A DNA stretch of 64,000 nt from Candidatus Bathyarchaeota archaeon (GCA_025059195.1 JANXDU010000006.1:123263-187262), one strand, 5' to 3'. Numbered from the stretch's first letter, positions 1 through 9,482 are shown. A program made the numbers and translations. Notes: a model not told the origin generated them from the sequence alone.

Positions 1-192
1 CATAATCATAAAAACATCTTTGAACTGATTCAGAAATATCTGGAGCGGGGTTATCCGTTTCCTTTCTACAAGTTCGTTATAACCATATTTCTGCAACCTT
101 TTAGAGGCCTCTGCGCTGGTTAATCCTTTCGGACTTGTTTCAAACGCTTCCATGACCTCTTGGATTTCCAAGGCATGCCAAGGTTTTGACAT
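1..192 (-). CDS. Cation-transporting P-type ATPase, N-terminal fragment (runs off the window)
   Basis: The 64 codons visible begin at an ATG (MSKPWHALEI) and stay open to the window edge. The pattern W-H-x-L, then GLTSAEASKRLQKYGYNEL, then a phenylalanine-rich stretch, is the cytoplasmic N-terminal domain that precedes the first membrane helix of type II P-type ATPases (Ca2+, Na+/K+ or H+ type). The ion cannot be told because the P-domain and membrane helices lie outside. A GGGAAGG sequence just upstream of the ATG can act as ribosome binding site. The call rests on the N-terminal signature only. Confidence 0.8.
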   Translation of the reverse strand, partial: MSKPWHALEIQEVMEAFETSPKGLTSAEASKRLQKYGYNELVERKRITPLQIFLNQFKDVFMIM

Positions 193-303
193 GAGAGCGC
201 CTTCCCAAATTTAAGGGCTGCAACTTAAGGAGACATATAACATTTGTTTATAAAATTCTCGTTTAATATTTTCAAGACAGCTTATAAAATAAGGAGGAAA
301 AAG

Positions 304-2373
304 TTAGAAGACAAAGAACAGAATGATTAATGGTGCAAAGACTTCGGCCACCAGCGACATCACAGTAATCATAGTGTTTAGCGAAGGCCCAGCTGTGTCT
401 TTAAAGGGGTCTCCAACGGTGTCCCCGGTTACAGCGGCCTTGTGGGCTTCTGAACCTTTCCCGCCATGCGCACCGGCTTCAATGTATTTTTTAGCATTGT
501 CCCAAAGCCCGCCGGCATTGGCCATGAATAAAGCAAAAATTATACCCGTAACGATGCTTCCAGCCAAGAAACCTGCTAACGCCTCTTTTCCGAGCGCTAT
601 CAGTGTTATGATGGGCATTATTATGGCCAGTAGGCATGGCAGCATGAGCTCTTTTAGGGCTCCCTTTGTGGCTATATCCACACATTTAGCGTAGTCGGGC
701 CTAGCCTTGCCCTCCATGAGCCCCGGTATCTCCCTAAACTGGCGCCTAACCTCCTCCACCATTCTCTCTGCGTTTCTTCCGACAGCCAAAATCAACAGCG
801 CTGAAAGTAGCGGAGGCATCATGCCGCCGATGAAGATTCCAGCAACTACTTCAGGTTTCATTAAGTCAAGTGTGGTAATGTCAACCAGATGGGCATAAGC
901 GCCAAAAAGGGCCAGCACCGTAAGCGCTGCGGCACCTATGGCGAACCCTTTTGTTATGGCTTTTGTGGTGTTGCCAGCAGCATCCAGCTTGTCAGCAATT
1001 TCAATAACTTCCTCGCCTAACCCAGACTGTTCAGCTATGCCCTTCGCGTTATCGGATACTGGTCCATAAGCATCTGCAGATATGGTCATACCTACAGTGG
1101 CAAGCATTCCAACAGCGGATATGGCGATTCCGTAGAAGGGGTCTACTCCAAACGCGCTTGAAAGGCGCCATGCGGCTAAGGTGGCGGCACATATACCAAT
1201 TATGGGTGGAACAATGCTGACGACGCCGTATGAAAAGCCAGTAAGTATGTTTATGGCCGCTCCAGTTGTTGATGCACGAGCCACTTTTTGAGCTGGACTT
1301 CTGTCTATTGACGTAAAGTAGTCGGAAGTTACCCCAATAATAACACCAGCTATGAGCCCAGCAACCGTAGGCAGAAATACTCCAAGCCAGTTATCACAGA
1401 GTCCAGAGAAATACATAACTATAAGGAGGAACGCTGCGAAAGATATCCATGTTGCAAAAGACCCCCGATTAAGCGCAGCGCCTGGGTTGCCTCTTATGCT
1501 AAGCTTCACAATAAAGGCGCCCAGCATCGCAGCGAAAAGCCCCATTGCAGCAATTATCAGCGGCAGAATGGTTAGTGAAGGTTTGCCTATTTCAGCGCCA
1601 ATTAACATCGCAGCAGCAATGCTGGCAATGTAAGAGTCAACTAGATCGGCGCCCATACCGGCCACGTCGCCAACATTGTCTCCGACGTTATCTGCAATCA
1701 CGGCCGGGTTCCTCGGATCATCCTCTGGGATGCCCAGTTCAACCTTTCCAACAAGGTCGGCGCTTATATCGGCGGTTTTAGTGTAAATGCCTCCGCCAGC
1801 TTTTGCAAAAAGCGCCAGAGCGCTGGCTCCAAAGCTAAAACCTAAAACAATCTTGGATGCTTTAATCTCAGTCCACCCTAGTACAACGTTAAAAATGTAG
1901 TAGAGAATGCTTATTCCAAGAAGCGCCAAACCCACAATAAACAGACCCATAACAGCGCCGCCGTAGAAGGCCACCGGAAAGGCTTTTTTCAATCCTTGTC
2001 TCGCAGCATTTGCTGTTCTAACGTTTGCTTCAACGGCAGCCATCATCCCAACGTAGGCAGCCGCTGTTGTACAAACCGAACCAAAAATATAAGCTACAGC
2101 CATGCTGACACCATGATAGACACCTAAGGGGTCACCCTCACGGAGGGCGTAGAAAGAGTATAGAACCCCCAGAACGGTGGCCATCACAACTACAAAGAAC
2201 GCTAATGTTAAGTTCTGCCTTCTTAGATAAGCCTTCGCACCTTCCTTTATAGCGCCCGCAATTTCTCGCATCCTCTCGGTGCCACTGTCCCGGCCAGTAA
2301 CATACTTGTATAGATAGCTGGCCAAGCCCACAGCAGCCAAACCAGCAATCGGCGTAACATAGAACCATTCCAT
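304..2373 (-). CDS. hppA: Membrane-bound proton-translocating pyrophosphatase, K+-independent type
   Basis: Hydrolyses pyrophosphate and couples it to ion export across the membrane. The 689 aa and about 16 hydrophobic segments match the family. The substrate loop [12 protein letters not shown] lies at 201-212 and the Mg-PPi binding aspartates [19 protein letters not shown] at 218-236. The residues that set the potassium requirement read GNTTK at 467-471 with Thr474; Lys and Thr at these two places are the established mark of the K+-independent, H+-pumping class, since Na+ pumps and K+-dependent enzymes have Ala and Gly/Ala. The ATG is preceded by GAGG. It is monocistronic and divergent from thrC. 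It would let the cell recover energy from biosynthetic PPi. Confidence 0.97.
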   Translation of the reverse strand: MEWFYVTPIAGLAAVGLASYLYKYVTGRDSGTERMREIAGAIKEGAKAYLRRQNLTLAFFVVVMATVLGVLYSFYALREGDPLGVYHGVSMAVAYIFGSVCTTAAAYVGMMAAVEANVRTANAARQGLKKAFPVAFYGGAVMGLFIVGLALLGISILYYIFNVVLGWTEIKASKIVLGFSFGASALALFAKAGGGIYTKTADISADLVGKVELGIPEDDPRNPAVIADNVGDNVGDVAGMGADLVDSYIASIAAAMLIGAEIGKPSLTILPLIIAAMGLFAAMLGAFIVKLSIRGNPGAALNRGSFATWISFAAFLLIVMYFSGLCDNWLGVFLPTVAGLIAGVIIGVTSDYFTSIDRSPAQKVARASTTGAAINILTGFSYGVVSIVPPIIGICAATLAAWRLSSAFGVDPFYGIAISAVGMLATVGMTISADAYGPVSDNAKGIAEQSGLGEEVIEIADKLDAAGNTTKAITKGFAIGAAALTVLALFGAYAHLVDITTLDLMKPEVVAGIFIGGMMPPLLSALLILAVGRNAERMVEEVRRQFREIPGLMEGKARPDYAKCVDIATKGALKELMLPCLLAIIMPIITLIALGKEALAGFLAGSIVTGIIFALFMANAGGLWDNAKKYIEAGAHGGKGSEAHKAAVTGDTVGDPFKDTAGPSLNTMITVMSLVAEVFAPLIILFFVF

Positions 2374-2756
2374 GAGTTAACCCTCAAACTTTATTCTTTT
2401 TCACAAACCCTCTGAAATAAAGCCTCATGCTTATAAATTTACTGCAAGGAGAAGGCAAAAGCGCTTTCCAAAGTAAAAGAGTTTATCTGCGGACAGCATT
2501 TACTTTGTATGCATGGTGCGCCCCTTGAACTCTGAAGAGGTAAACCTATTACCAGAACTAGCACCTATAATAGAGGCGTTGTTCCGGCCGACGAAAATTG
2601 GGGCTTCGACCTGTTCAAGCCTTTTGTTATGGAAGGGGAGCATCGAAGGGGTACAAACTTTCACGGCAAAAACGGGTTTTACACTTGGCGGATTTGGATG
2701 TTATAAAAATGTTCATCAAAAAGTGTTAAAAACCCATCTTTAAGAGCGGGACGAAA
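2374..2756. promoter_or_regulatory. Divergent promoter region between hppA and thrC
   Basis: No convincing gene lies in these 383 bases. GCTTATAAATTT at about 2428-2439 is a palindromic TATA-like element that could serve hppA on the minus strand. GTTATAAAAA at about 2704-2713 is a TATA-like element about 45 bases upstream of thrC. A 76-codon plus-strand frame at 2513-2743 has no recognisable domain and biased composition, so I did not call it. Confidence 0.5.
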
Positions 2757-3944
2757 ATGTTTGCTACAGCGGTTAAATGCAGTAAATGTGGGTGGGAGTA
2801 TTCGCCAAACAGTGTTTTAACAGTCTGCACAAAATGTGGTGGAGCGTTGCTTTTTAATTACGACCTAAACAAGGTTGCAGAAAAACTCTCCAAGAAAAAC
2901 CTAAGGCGTAGGGCAGCGTCCTTCTGGAAATTCAGAGAACTTCTTCCAATAATTTCGCCGAGAAGAATAGTATCCCTTGGAGAACCCTACACGCCACTGT
3001 TAAAACTTCCAAAAAAGCTCACTAGCCCCTTCAAAAACGTCTATGCCAAAGACGAGGGCCGCCTTCCAACAGGAACTTTTAAGGCAAGAGGCATGGCCGT
3101 TGCGGTTTCAAAGCTTAAGGAACTGGGGGTAAGACGTTTAGCAATTCCCTCCGCCGGAAACGCTGCCGCAGCTTTAGCAGCTTACGGAGCTAAAGCAGGC
3201 ATGGAAGTTCATGCTTTCATGCCAAGAAACACTCCAGAAATCCCAATAAGAGAATGCATCAATCTTGGTGCAAAAGTGTACATTGCTGGAGGTTTAATAA
3301 GCGACGCAGCCATGTTAATGAGCAAGCTTAAGGAAAAATACGGCTGGTTCGACGTTTCAACAAACAAACAACCTTATAGGTTTGAGGGTTATAAGGCCAT
3401 GGCCTACGAAATAGCTGAACAGTACTGTTGGAAACCACCTGACGTCATAATATTCCCAACGGGGGGAGGTGAAGGAGTAATAGGCTTATGGAAAGGGTTT
3501 AAAGAGCTAAATGAGCTTGGATGGATAAACAAAACCCCACGTTTAATTATCGCTCAATCCGCTGGATGCGCTCCACTAGTTGAAGCTTTTCATAAGGGCA
3601 AGTATGAGATTGAAAAGCCTTGGGAGAATGCGCAAACCATTGCTGCAGGCCTTCGAGTGCCAAGCCCCTACGCAAGCTACCTAATTCTTAGGGCTATAAG
3701 GGATACCAACGGAAATGCAATAGCGGTAAGCGATGAGGAAATAATTCAAGCCATGAAAGAGCTCCTCAAAAATGGAGTATACGCGTGCCCAGAAGCAGCA
3801 GCCACATTAGCCGCTTTAAACAAAAGTCTAAAAACACACATTCTTGATTGGGACGAGAAAATACTGCTTTGTTTAACCGGCACAGCCATGAAAAACTTTG
3901 ATCTATTAAGAATAGACAAAGCCAAACTCAAAATGATTTCTTAA
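2757..3944 (+). CDS. thrC: Threonine synthase
   Basis: Converts O-phospho-homoserine to threonine with pyridoxal phosphate. The N-terminus carries a zinc-ribbon-like pair of CxxC motifs (C8/C11 and C24/C27), common in archaeal threonine synthases. The PLP lysine is K109 in PTGTFKARG and the phosphate-binding glycine loop is PTGGGEGVIGLW near 238-249. At 395 aa it is full length for this fold-type II enzyme. The family also contains cysteate synthase, which is less likely here because no coenzyme M genes are nearby. It stands alone between a promoter region and a tRNA gene. Confidence 0.9.
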   Translation: MFATAVKCSKCGWEYSPNSVLTVCTKCGGALLFNYDLNKVAEKLSKKNLRRRAASFWKFRELLPIISPRRIVSLGEPYTPLLKLPKKLTSPFKNVYAKDEGRLPTGTFKARGMAVAVSKLKELGVRRLAIPSAGNAAAALAAYGAKAGMEVHAFMPRNTPEIPIRECINLGAKVYIAGGLISDAAMLMSKLKEKYGWFDVSTNKQPYRFEGYKAMAYEIAEQYCWKPPDVIIFPTGGGEGVIGLWKGFKELNELGWINKTPRLIIAQSAGCAPLVEAFHKGKYEIEKPWENAQTIAAGLRVPSPYASYLILRAIRDTNGNAIAVSDEEIIQAMKELLKNGVYACPEAAATLAALNKSLKTHILDWDEKILLCLTGTAMKNFDLLRIDKAKLKMIS

Positions 3945-3956
3945 AAAGTAAATTAG

Positions 3957-4077
3957 CGCCGGGGAGGGGATTCGAACCCCTGCGAGCCCAAGGGCCCACT
4001 GGCTTACCTGTCATAGCCCCTTCTGGATAGTAAGCCAGATCTCGAGGCCAGCGCGTTAACCACTCCGCCACCCCGGC
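3957..4077 (-). tRNA. tRNA-Ser (anticodon CGA) with a 36-nt intron
   Basis: Read on the minus strand, acceptor arms GCCGGGG and CCCCGGC pair over 7 bp with discriminator G, as in tRNA-Ser. The anticodon stem is CTGGC/GCCAG with loop CTCGAGA, giving anticodon CGA (4044-4042). The long variable arm GGGCCC-TT-GGGCTC and the T arm AGGGG-TTCGAAT-CCCCT complete a class II tRNA. The stem is closed only if 36 nt (4005-4040) are removed after position 37, the canonical archaeal intron site. Intron ends ATCTG and CAGGT can pair to form the splicing helix. CCA is not encoded. Confidence 0.93.
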
Positions 4078-4102
4078 CTCAAAGTGTTTAGAAGCACACT
4101 CA

Positions 4103-4111
4103 TTTATAAAA
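4103..4111 (-). promoter_or_regulatory. TATA box of the tRNA-Ser gene
   Basis: On the minus strand the sequence TTTATAAAT lies about 26 to 34 bases before the first base of tRNA-Ser, the expected distance for an archaeal TATA box. Confidence 0.6.
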
Positions 4112-4414
4112 AGGGTTTATGTTATTAGCGATGAGAAAACCACTTTTGCGTTTTACTTGCTTTATTTCCTACTCGTGTAGAATTTTTACCGCTTCATTAG
4201 CGACCTTAATGACGTTCTCTTCACCTGCAATAGGCTGAATTCGCAAGTTCATCTGTTGGCGAAAACGGTGCACACTGCCATGCTCTCATCCCGTAAGAGC
4301 TTGCCGCAGGGCAATCGGTTACGCCTAAGGATTAAGCCACGGTGAAGGCCTCATTAACAAATATAGCTATGCATGCCGGCCCAATACCGCTCAATAAAGC
4401 GGATGTAGGAAATC
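4112..4414 (-). other. Non-coding stretch with a possible degraded coding remnant
   Basis: About 300 bases hold no intact gene. On the minus strand an open stretch ending at about 4175 reads, in part, RIQPIAGEENVIKVANEAVKIL, which looks like a natural helical protein C-terminus. Just upstream, in another frame, comes DCPAASSYGMRAWQC. Stops break the frames. I cannot name a parent protein; it may be a decayed gene or chance. Confidence 0.25.
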
Positions 4415-5407
4415 CTATGAAAGTTGCAATTTCTTTGGCATAACTAAGTCAGCTATGTCTACACTGTGTTCATATATTTGGTGTAACGTTGAAACAGCCG
4501 CCAAAATATGAGGCATCGCCTCAAGACTTTGTTCTTTAGCGCTTTTCTCAACGGCCCCTAAAGCTTTTCCAAGTTCATCCCTCATGTTTCGCACGGCTTC
4601 AGCCAATGCAATGTTACCCTCAAAGAAGGCATTTAAAGCGTTTTCATGTGCCTCAAAAAGCAAAGTGTGAAACTCAACTATCAGTTTTTTAAAGGGATCT
4701 GTGAGCTTCAATCCTTTTAATTCCATAACTTTAAGGGCTGTTCGCACGCATTCGTCTCCGATGTTTTCAACAAGACTCGCAGCTAGGCGGTAATCCAAGC
4801 ATTCAATAGGCTGTACACCGAGTTTTTCGCTTAAGCTTGGGTTTTGGATTATAGTCCTCAAGATTCTAACGAGGAGAAAATATAGTCTGTTAACTTCTTC
4901 GTCTCTTGCAATAACGCTTTTTGCCATGTGAACATCTCCGTTAACTAATGCGTTGACGACATCTCTATGCATTCCAGCAGCAATGGCGTAGCCTCTTCGC
5001 AAAATTTTCTCCGGTGGAAAACTTGAGGGTTCAAGCAGGCATTGGAGAACCATTTTTGAATAATCCTCTTCAATAATCTCTAACCCAATTAAGTGGCTAA
5101 CAGTTTTCTTAACAGTCTCCCGCATCTCAAAGCTAATATTTTCCTTCCCCTCCACTCGGATGATGTCGAAGCCTAGAAGGTATTTCCCTATGATCTCGCG
5201 ACTCAAATACGGCCCTGGCCTCAAAACAATGGTACGTGGAGAGGGCGTCGCACCGTATTCAGGATCTATAAGAAGCTTACCATCACTGGTTTCGCTTACT
5301 GCCACTACTGCCCCCCTTTTCAACCCAAACCGTTCAGCCCAATCTTTAGGCAGACAAACAAAGAAAGTACCGCTTGGCGTCCGTTGAATCTTGCGGAAAG
5401 CACCCAT
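4415..5407 (-). CDS. AbrB-like/PhoU domain protein, probable phosphate-linked regulator
   Basis: An N-terminal SpoVT/AbrB-type swapped-hairpin domain (about 1-48, with VCLPKDWAERFGLKRG) is followed by two PhoU-type three-helix repeats (about 100-330). Archaeal proteins of this layout are associated with phosphate uptake control; whether this one binds DNA is unknown. I place the start at the ATG of MGAFRKIQRT, because the longer frame would need a TTG and adds 19 residues not expected before an AbrB domain. No pst transporter genes are next to it. It is divergent from the DUF429 gene. Confidence 0.85.
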   Translation of the reverse strand: MGAFRKIQRTPSGTFFVCLPKDWAERFGLKRGAVVAVSETSDGKLLIDPEYGATPSPRTIVLRPGPYLSREIIGKYLLGFDIIRVEGKENISFEMRETVKKTVSHLIGLEIIEEDYSKMVLQCLLEPSSFPPEKILRRGYAIAAGMHRDVVNALVNGDVHMAKSVIARDEEVNRLYFLLVRILRTIIQNPSLSEKLGVQPIECLDYRLAASLVENIGDECVRTALKVMELKGLKLTDPFKKLIVEFHTLLFEAHENALNAFFEGNIALAEAVRNMRDELGKALGAVEKSAKEQSLEAMPHILAAVSTLHQIYEHSVDIADLVMPKKLQLS

Positions 5408-5466
5408 TTCAATCGCCAGACCACATATTTTGAGGTTGAATGCCAACAAATCTAAAACGGACAAAG

Positions 5467-5475
5467 CTATATAAA
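5467..5475. promoter_or_regulatory. Shared TATA-like element between the PhoU-like and DUF429 genes
   Basis: CTATATAAA begins 20 bases upstream of the GTG at 5487. Its reverse also reads as a TATA box about 60 bases upstream of the PhoU-like ATG, so it may serve either direction. Confidence 0.5.
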
Positions 5476-5486
5476 CCTAAGTGTAA

Positions 5487-6083
5487 GTGTTGAAATTGAA
5501 ACGAAAAAGTATAATTGGTATAGACTTAGCTGGTAAAGAAACAAACCCTACGGGATTTGCTGTTTTGAAGCATAAGAAAATCGAAACCTCTTCAGTTTAC
5601 ACAGATGAGGAAATCCTTGATGAGATACTACGCACTAAACCAGTAATTGTGGCAATAGACGCCCCGCTTAAACCCCCAAAGAAAGGAGCTTTGAGAAGAG
5701 CGGACAGAGAACTTATCAAAAAAGGCTATCGCGTCTTTCCACCTGGATTGTCAGCCATGAAAACCCTTACAATTCGCGCTACAAAGCTAAATAAGTTAAT
5801 AACAGAAAAGGGCCTAAAAACAATTGAAGTGCATCCCACCTCAACTAGAAAGGCGCTGAATATGCCCGTAAAAGACTGGAAAACAATACAGGTGATCTTC
5901 AAAGACCTTGGGTTAAAAGGCACGCTGGAAAAACGAAGGTTAACGCCCCACGAGATAGACGCCGTAACCGCCGCATTAACGGCGCATCTCCATACACAAG
6001 GGTTAACAGAAACCGTAGGCGACGACGATGAAGGGTTTATAATAATTCCAAAAAAGGGGGATTGGCGGGAAATAAGGTTATGA
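5487..6083 (+). CDS. DUF429 family protein, predicted RNase H-fold nuclease
   Basis: The 198-residue protein begins at a GTG and shows IIGIDLAGKETNPTGFAV near the N-terminus, IVAIDAPL near residue 55, and HEIDAVTAALTAHL near 150. These acidic strand ends are typical of the DUF429 family, predicted to have an RNase H-like nuclease fold; the substrate is not known. Its stop overlaps the start of the polymerase D small subunit (ATGA), so the two are probably co-transcribed and translationally coupled, which suggests a link to DNA metabolism. Confidence 0.8.
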   Translation: MLKLKRKSIIGIDLAGKETNPTGFAVLKHKKIETSSVYTDEEILDEILRTKPVIVAIDAPLKPPKKGALRRADRELIKKGYRVFPPGLSAMKTLTIRATKLNKLITEKGLKTIEVHPTSTRKALNMPVKDWKTIQVIFKDLGLKGTLEKRRLTPHEIDAVTAALTAHLHTQGLTETVGDDDEGFIIIPKKGDWREIRL

Positions 6084-7657
6084 ACACTACGCTTGAAAAG
6101 CTTCAAAAAGCGGTTGAATTGACAATAGAGGCAGGCTATCAACTTAACAAAGAGGCTTTTGACTTCCTAAGCATGATCGCTGCAACAGAAGATCCCGTAG
6201 AGGTCATAAGCAAAGCGTTGAAAAAAATAGATAGTTTCAAGAATAAGCCATTTTTCATTGAGAGAAGCTTTCTCGAAGAGTTTGTCAAAAAACCAGAAAC
6301 ATCCAAGGAAGCTTTCCCCCAGCCATCAGCGGAACTCGCCGAGCCTTTCACGTCTATTCATCTTGAGCAGGCCAAGCAAATTCTAGAAGGAAGGAAAGCT
6401 TTTCATGCTTATGCCAAGGAAATAGAAACAGACATTAAAATAATTGATGATCCAGGAGGCAAGTTAAGCTCAAGCGGAACCATGGAAGATTATCTGGAAT
6501 ATTTCCGAGATAGGTTTAAACGTATTGAAAGGCTTCTTAGGCAAAGGATAGACGTTAAAGGAGCCGCCTCTATAATCGACGCCTTGAAAGCACCGCCAAA
6601 CACAAAGCTCAAAATTATTGGCATGGTCACTGAGAGAAGAGAAGCTAAGCAAAAAATTCTATTAACAATTGAAGATCTACAAGCAAGTGCCACGGTTCTT
6701 GTACCACAAAACGCGCCCAGCGACCTTTTAGACAAAGCGAGGATGCTATTATTGGATCAAGTTATCTGTTTAAGTGTTGCAAAAACTCGGGGAAACTTGC
6801 TAATTGCCGAGGATATCATTTTGCCAGATATAGCTCCGAGAGTTCAAAACAGGGCGCCATTCCCAATATATGCTGTTCTCACCTCGGACTTGCACGTAGG
6901 TAGTGCAAAGTTCCAGAGGGAGCCTTTTAACAGATTTGTTTTATGGTTGAACGGAAAATACGGAAACGAAGAAATGCGTGAAATAGCTAGCCACGTAAAA
7001 TATGTTTTGATAGCTGGAGACGTTGTCGACGGAATAGGGGTTTACCCAAATCAGGTTAAGGAATTAGCCGTAAAGGACATATATGAACAGTACAGGCTCG
7101 CAGCAAAACTTGTTGAACAAATACCAGATTACATAGAAGTGATAATTATACCTGGAAACCATGACGCCCCAAGGAAAGCACTACCCCAACCCCCAATTTC
7201 AGACGCTTTTTTAGAACCTTTCCAAGAATCAAGAAAGGTTTACTCGGTTGGAAACCCATGTACAATAAGCATTCACAATGTTGACGTTCTTTTATATCAC
7301 GGGCGAAGCCTAGATGACGTAGTCTCCACAGTTCCCGGAATAGATTACACTCACCCAGAAAAGGCGATGACTTTGCTTTTACAGAGTCGCCATTTAGCGC
7401 CGGTCTATGGAGGGAAAAATCCGCTTTCCCCCGAGGCTAGAGATCATTTGGTTATTGAGCGTGTTCCAGACATTTTTCACGCTGGACATATTCACACTCT
7501 TGGTTACACTAATTATAGAGGTGTTTTAATTGTTAACTCTGGATGCTGGCAGGAGCAAACAAGTTACATGCGAAGACTAGGCCTCACTCCAATGGCAAGT
7601 TTAGCGCCTGTTGTAAACTTACAAACTTTTGAAGTGAAAGTTCTCTCCTTCGCCTAA
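6080..7657 (+). CDS. polB: DNA polymerase D small subunit DP1, 3'-5' exonuclease
   Basis: DP1 is the proofreading subunit of the archaeal replicative polymerase D. From the ATG at 6080 the protein has 525 aa: a helical N-terminus, an OB fold at about 175-245 and a C-terminal calcineurin-like phosphoesterase domain with TSDLHVGS (268-275), IAGDVVDG (311-318), PGNHD (358-362) and GHIHTLG (469-475), which bind the two metals of the Mre11-like exonuclease site. A TTG six codons earlier is possible, but the ATG overlapping the upstream stop is the better start. DP2 lies 8 kb downstream on the same strand, and Orc1 is convergent 21 bp away. Confidence 0.97.
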   Translation: MNTTLEKLQKAVELTIEAGYQLNKEAFDFLSMIAATEDPVEVISKALKKIDSFKNKPFFIERSFLEEFVKKPETSKEAFPQPSAELAEPFTSIHLEQAKQILEGRKAFHAYAKEIETDIKIIDDPGGKLSSSGTMEDYLEYFRDRFKRIERLLRQRIDVKGAASIIDALKAPPNTKLKIIGMVTERREAKQKILLTIEDLQASATVLVPQNAPSDLLDKARMLLLDQVICLSVAKTRGNLLIAEDIILPDIAPRVQNRAPFPIYAVLTSDLHVGSAKFQREPFNRFVLWLNGKYGNEEMREIASHVKYVLIAGDVVDGIGVYPNQVKELAVKDIYEQYRLAAKLVEQIPDYIEVIIIPGNHDAPRKALPQPPISDAFLEPFQESRKVYSVGNPCTISIHNVDVLLYHGRSLDDVVSTVPGIDYTHPEKAMTLLLQSRHLAPVYGGKNPLSPEARDHLVIERVPDIFHAGHIHTLGYTNYRGVLIVNSGCWQEQTSYMRRLGLTPMASLAPVVNLQTFEVKVLSFA

Positions 7658-7678
7658 AACACATCACTTCTTGCATCA

Positions 7679-8941
7679 TCAGTTTTTACGTACTCCTTGG
7701 GAAAGGCAACGCGGTTCATAATCAATTAGGCGCCCAAGTCTAGAGTCGCTGGAAAAAGCCTCTTTAACCAGAGTCCGCGTTACTTCTAATCGAATTTTCT
7801 TTGTCCTTCCATATCTTCCCATGCTGGTCACCTGCGCGTTTAGCAAGCCTAAGGCGTCAAGCTCATTCACTAAAGTGCTAACCCTCCGCTGTGTGAGAGG
7901 AGCGATGCCTAGTTCTCCGCATAGCTCGTTGTAAACTTCGTATATCTCACCTGTTACAGCCTTGTAACCGTTAGCCCTAACAAGATGGAAAACACTTAAC
8001 ATGACTAGTTTTGAGTGTAATGTGAGATTTGCCAAAGCTTCAACAACGCGATTATGTTCTATAAGCTTTTCAGCCTCTCGCACATGCTCCTCTTTTACTA
8101 CGTTCGCACCCCTTCGTTCCGCAACTTCTCCGGCAACCCGAAGCAAGTCCAAGGCTCTTCTAGCGTCACCATGCTCAGCCGCAGCTAAAGCAGCACAAAG
8201 ACTTAAGGCGCCTTCACTTAAAGCACCCTCACGGAACGCCATTTGAGCCCGTTCAGCTAAAATAGTTCTCAATTCGCTTGCATCGTAAGGCCTAAAAACA
8301 ATTTCCTCCTCGCTGAGAGAACTTAAAACCCTTGGATCTAAAAACTCTTTAAAGCGTAGATCGTTTGATATCCCTATAATCGACACTTTACTCTGCGACA
8401 ATGTTTCATTAATCCTCGTGAGTTCATATAAGAGAATATCGCTTCGTGACTTAACTAAGGCGTCCACCTCATCTAGCGCAATAAGCATTAACCTTTTTGC
8501 CGAATCCAAGCCAACTTTAAATCTTTCAAATACCTCGCCAGCAGACAAACCAGTAAAGGGCACATGAAGCTGCAGGCTATTGCAGAGTGATGCTAAAACT
8601 CGATATTCTGTCCCAGCCAATCGACAGTTCACATAACAAAAACTAACAGGAGACCCAATCTCTTTGGCTTTTGCTTCCAACCTTGTTAAGACATATTTAG
8701 TAACCGCGGTTTTACCAGTTCCAGTTTTTCCATAAACAAAAATGTTAGAACATCTTGCCCCTTTTAAAACAGGAGCAACAGCTTCCCCAACACGTTTTAT
8801 CTGCTCTTCACGATGAGGCAATCTCTCAGGTAAATAATCATGGCGAAGAACCTCTCTATCCTTAAAAATACCAGCGTTACTAAAGAATTTGCTGAAAACT
8901 TCGTCAAGAACACTTGCATTACTCATTAACTTCCACCCCAT
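7679..8941 (-). CDS. cdc6: Orc1/Cdc6 replication initiator
   Basis: Origin recognition and helicase-loading AAA+ ATPase. Walker A GKTGTGKT is at 71-78, Walker B LIALDEVD at 153-160, sensor 1 IIGISNDL at about 188-195, and a C-terminal winged-helix DNA-binding domain occupies about 310-410. The length of 420 aa is normal. A second ATG at residue 6 (MSNASVLDEV) is an equally good start. The gene reads away from an AT-rich region with ORB-like sites, the classical arrangement of an archaeal origin next to its initiator gene. It converges with polB. Confidence 0.97.
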   Translation of the reverse strand: MGWKLMSNASVLDEVFSKFFSNAGIFKDREVLRHDYLPERLPHREEQIKRVGEAVAPVLKGARCSNIFVYGKTGTGKTAVTKYVLTRLEAKAKEIGSPVSFCYVNCRLAGTEYRVLASLCNSLQLHVPFTGLSAGEVFERFKVGLDSAKRLMLIALDEVDALVKSRSDILLYELTRINETLSQSKVSIIGISNDLRFKEFLDPRVLSSLSEEEIVFRPYDASELRTILAERAQMAFREGALSEGALSLCAALAAAEHGDARRALDLLRVAGEVAERRGANVVKEEHVREAEKLIEHNRVVEALANLTLHSKLVMLSVFHLVRANGYKAVTGEIYEVYNELCGELGIAPLTQRRVSTLVNELDALGLLNAQVTSMGRYGRTKKIRLEVTRTLVKEAFSSDSRLGRLIDYEPRCLSQGVRKN

Positions 8942-9065
8942 TTACATGGAGTTTCAACCTATCCATCAGTAAAGATAAGGTGTGCTATACAACAAACTGA
9001 ACAGTTAACAGAAAAACATTAAGGAAAATGAAGACCTTGAGGAAAAGAGAGGAGACACCCCTCAA

Positions 9066-9088
9066 CTTCCATTGGAAACTCTGTAAAA
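9066..9088 (+). repeat. ORB-like element 1
   Basis: CTTCCATTGGAAACTC at 9066-9081 matches the ORB dyad core. It continues into AACTCTGTAAAA (9077-9088), which recurs at 9548-9559. No G-run follows. Confidence 0.55.
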
Positions 9089-9144
9089 GACAATTTCTAA
9101 TCTTGATTTCTTCTAAGAGAGGAAATATACTCTGAAAGGTAAGA

Positions 9145-9171
9145 AAGAAACTTGAAATTAAAAAGTTTCTT
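9145..9171. repeat. Inverted repeat inside the probable origin
   Basis: AAGAAACTT at 9145-9153 and AAGTTTCTT at 9163-9171 form a perfect 9-bp stem with a 9-base loop within the AT-rich part of the origin. Confidence 0.6.
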
Positions 9172-9245
9172 GTTAAAAAATCTTGATGAAATAAAAAGAA
9201 GACTCTAGTTTGTTTAGTATGCGCGTTAAATCACAACACAATCAC

Positions 9246-9274
9246 TTTTCCAGTGGAAATAATGGGGTATCCCC
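9246..9274 (+). repeat. ORB element 2, best match
   Basis: TTCCAGTGGAAATAATGGGG (9248-9267) has the exact dyad core and the G-run expected on one side of an archaeal origin recognition box. A run of C follows at 9271-9274. Confidence 0.75.
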
Positions 9275-9301
9275 TTTTCTATAGCTATGATAAATAACAG
9301 C

Positions 9302-9312
9302 GTTTCCAATTT
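9302..9312 (-). repeat. ORB-like element 3, inverted
   Basis: GTTTCCAAT on the plus strand is ATTGGAAAC on the minus strand, the core of element 1 in opposite orientation. It lies 35 bases from element 2, so the two could bind initiators facing each other. Confidence 0.45.
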
Positions 9313-9482
9313 TATAAAGCCTTTAACCTTCTTCAAGAAACTTCTCTCAAATAGTGCAAGACGCCTGATGTTTACATTATGCGAATATTTTGTGAACTTT
9401 ATTTGGCTCTTGTTTTTTCTTGAGATTTTTTCCCCATTTATTGCCATATTTTTGTCTCTTTATTGTGAATAAGGACCCTATT

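Noticed and set aside
2513..2743. 76-codon plus-strand frame between hppA and thrC
   Set aside because: No domain, no ribosome binding site of note, and it spans the thrC promoter region.
9226..9472. Two overlapping short frames on opposite strands inside the probable origin
   Set aside because: They arise from AT-rich sequence and run through ORB-like elements; composition is not protein-like.
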